Of a DNA stretch of 13,248 nt, positions 12,495 to 13,248 are shown in pieces. The stretch covers positions 1 through 13,248 of the forward strand of contig JANPEZ010000091.1 of the NCBI GenBank assembly GCA_031423155.1. The letters run 5' to 3'. Origin of the DNA: JANPEZ01 sp031423155 (GTDB lineage: Bacteria; Actinomycetota; UBA4738; HRBIN12). Made by a program: the position numbers and the translations under genes. Every line of letters starts with the position of its first letter. Positions within the stretch are counted from its first letter, which is position 1. Below the pieces are notes generated by a model. It was not told the DNA's origin. It did no database searches and worked only from the letters and a program-made list of their open reading frames with translations.

Positions 12495-13248
12495 ATGCCC
12501 TCCGACCTGCCGAACATAGTGCTCGTGGTCTTCGATACCGCGCGCCTCGATCGGTTCGGTTGCTACGGGTACGAACGGCCGACGACGCCGACGGTCGACT
12601 CCCTTGCACGGGGCGGTCTGCGCATGGAGACGATGGTCTCGAACGCGCCCTGGACCCAGCCGGCGCACGCCTCTTTGTTCACAGGCCTGTATCCGACGCA
12701 GCACGGCGCCCAGTGGAGGACCGGGCCGAAGCTGCGGCCTGCCGTCTCGGTGACGATGGCCGAGTGGCTCCGAGGCCTGGGCTACGACACCTGGTGCGTG
12801 ACCAATAACGGGATGATCTCTTCGCGAACCGGTCTGGCCCGCGGCTTCGACCACTACGTCTTCCGGCTAGACCTGGAGCAGGGGTTCCGCAGGCGGATGC
12901 GTCGTCTGGAGAAGGTCGCCCGCGGAGGAGACTCGGGCGGCCGGATCGTGAACCGCTGGATGCGGGACGAGTTGCCGCGCGCGAAGCGGCCGACGTTCCT
13001 GTTCGTCAACTACCTGGAGTGTCACTGGTCCTACGCGCCTCCGCCGCGGTTCGTCTCGTGTGTCGGCGGTGAGACTTATGGGCCCCTGGAGGCGCTGCGG
13101 TACCGCGCGCGCGTGGCCGCGCGCGTGGGCCCATGGGAGGCGGGGGCGGGGGGCCCCGCCGGCCGCCCCCGCCGCGAGACCACCCAAAAAAGCGCCCCCC
13201 CCACCCCACGCGGGGCCGCCCCATCCGACACAGGGACCACTCGTGGGG
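12495..13248 (+). CDS. Sulfatase-superfamily (alkaline phosphatase fold) hydrolase, 3' partial
   Basis: The frame is open from ATG 12495 to the right edge (251 codons). NIVLVVFDTARLDRFGCYGY (7-26) holds the first metal ligand, D14. PTTPTVDSLARGG is the next family block. The nucleophile segment is WTQPAHASLFTGLYP (53-67): the residue that is Cys or Ser in formylglycine sulfatases is Thr54, and the following Arg is His58. Proteins with T-x-P-[SA]-H belong to the same superfamily and more likely act on phosphate esters or use Thr directly. FLFVNYLECHWSY, near residue 175, is a later family block. The substrate is unknown. Complete relatives are roughly 400-500 aa, so the C-terminal half is missing. 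Codons after about 13140 look unreliable. Confidence 0.85.
   Translation, partial: MPSDLPNIVLVVFDTARLDRFGCYGYERPTTPTVDSLARGGLRMETMVSNAPWTQPAHASLFTGLYPTQHGAQWRTGPKLRPAVSVTMAEWLRGLGYDTWCVTNNGMISSRTGLARGFDHYVFRLDLEQGFRRRMRRLEKVARGGDSGGRIVNRWMRDELPRAKRPTFLFVNYLECHWSYAPPPRFVSCVGGETYGPLEALRYRARVAARVGPWEAGAGGPAGRPRRETTQKSAPPTPRGAAPSDTGTTRG
13141..13248. other. Low-complexity GC-rich tail, probable sequence-end artefact
   Basis: Composition changes abruptly into runs of G and C, an A6 run (13186-13191) and short homopolymer-rich stretches. The sulfatase frame stays open, but its translation turns into Gly/Pro/Arg-rich sequence with no resemblance to the family. This is what poor-quality contig ends look like. 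The last part of the sulfatase should not be trusted. Confidence 0.55.

Noticed and set aside
12388..12609. N-terminal extension of rplY upstream of 12387
   Set aside because: The extension is antisense to the sulfatase start, is Arg/Ser/Pro-rich, and L25 homology begins at MGNELQAERR, which has its own ribosome binding site.
1..13248. Mobile element, CRISPR array, tRNA or rRNA
   Set aside because: I looked for terminal inverted repeats with transposase motifs, spaced repeats and conserved RNA signatures on both strands and saw none. The TGATCAAG pair near 10700 is too short to be an element end.

Overview
The window reads as high-GC chromosomal DNA from a free-living bacterium, most likely an actinomycetote and probably an uncultivated lineage. 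The evidence is GC-rich third codon positions, several GTG/TTG starts, short actinobacterial-style -10 boxes, and the rplY-pth ... mfd ... mazG gene neighbourhood found in Actinomycetota. Taxonomy is inferred from gene content and composition only. I see no insertion sequence, phage gene, tRNA, rRNA or CRISPR array.

Left part (1-2009): a methyltransferase on the minus strand that runs off the left edge, a divergent second methyltransferase (595-1272) related to the Mg-protoporphyrin O-methyltransferase group, and a GNAT acetyltransferase (2009-1233) whose 3' end overlaps that of the second methyltransferase.

Maintenance operon (7206-1233, minus): mfd, a PpiC/SurA-type lipoprotein, mazG and the GNAT gene. 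They are packed with a 9-bp gap and then GTGA and ATGA stop/start overlaps, so all four are probably translated from one message. They cover transcription-coupled repair, folding of secreted proteins, and nucleotide-pool or stress housekeeping. A divergent gene at 7308-7919 encodes a secreted cupredoxin-FN3 protein that seems to begin with CTG and to lack one copper ligand.

Signalling region (10978-7934, minus): two tandem, very short ORFs (34 and 27 aa) each encode a basic N-terminus, a hydrophobic stretch and a matching C-terminus ending in W-R-P-x just after an A/V-x-A signal-peptidase-like site. The first has an 11-nt Shine-Dalgarno match. They are followed by a perfect 13-bp stem-loop with an anti-Shine-Dalgarno loop, a DUF5317 membrane protein, and a membrane-anchored GGDEF-EAL protein with both catalytic sites intact. 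This is the best candidate for something undescribed: small exported peptides beside a c-di-GMP enzyme. The functional link is inference.

Right part: rplY and pth (minus; ribosomal protein L25/CTC and peptidyl-tRNA hydrolase, 3 bp apart) form a translation-related pair. A divergent, probably leaderless sulfatase-superfamily gene (12495 onward) runs into a low-complexity GC-rich tail after about 13140 that looks like an assembly-end artefact.
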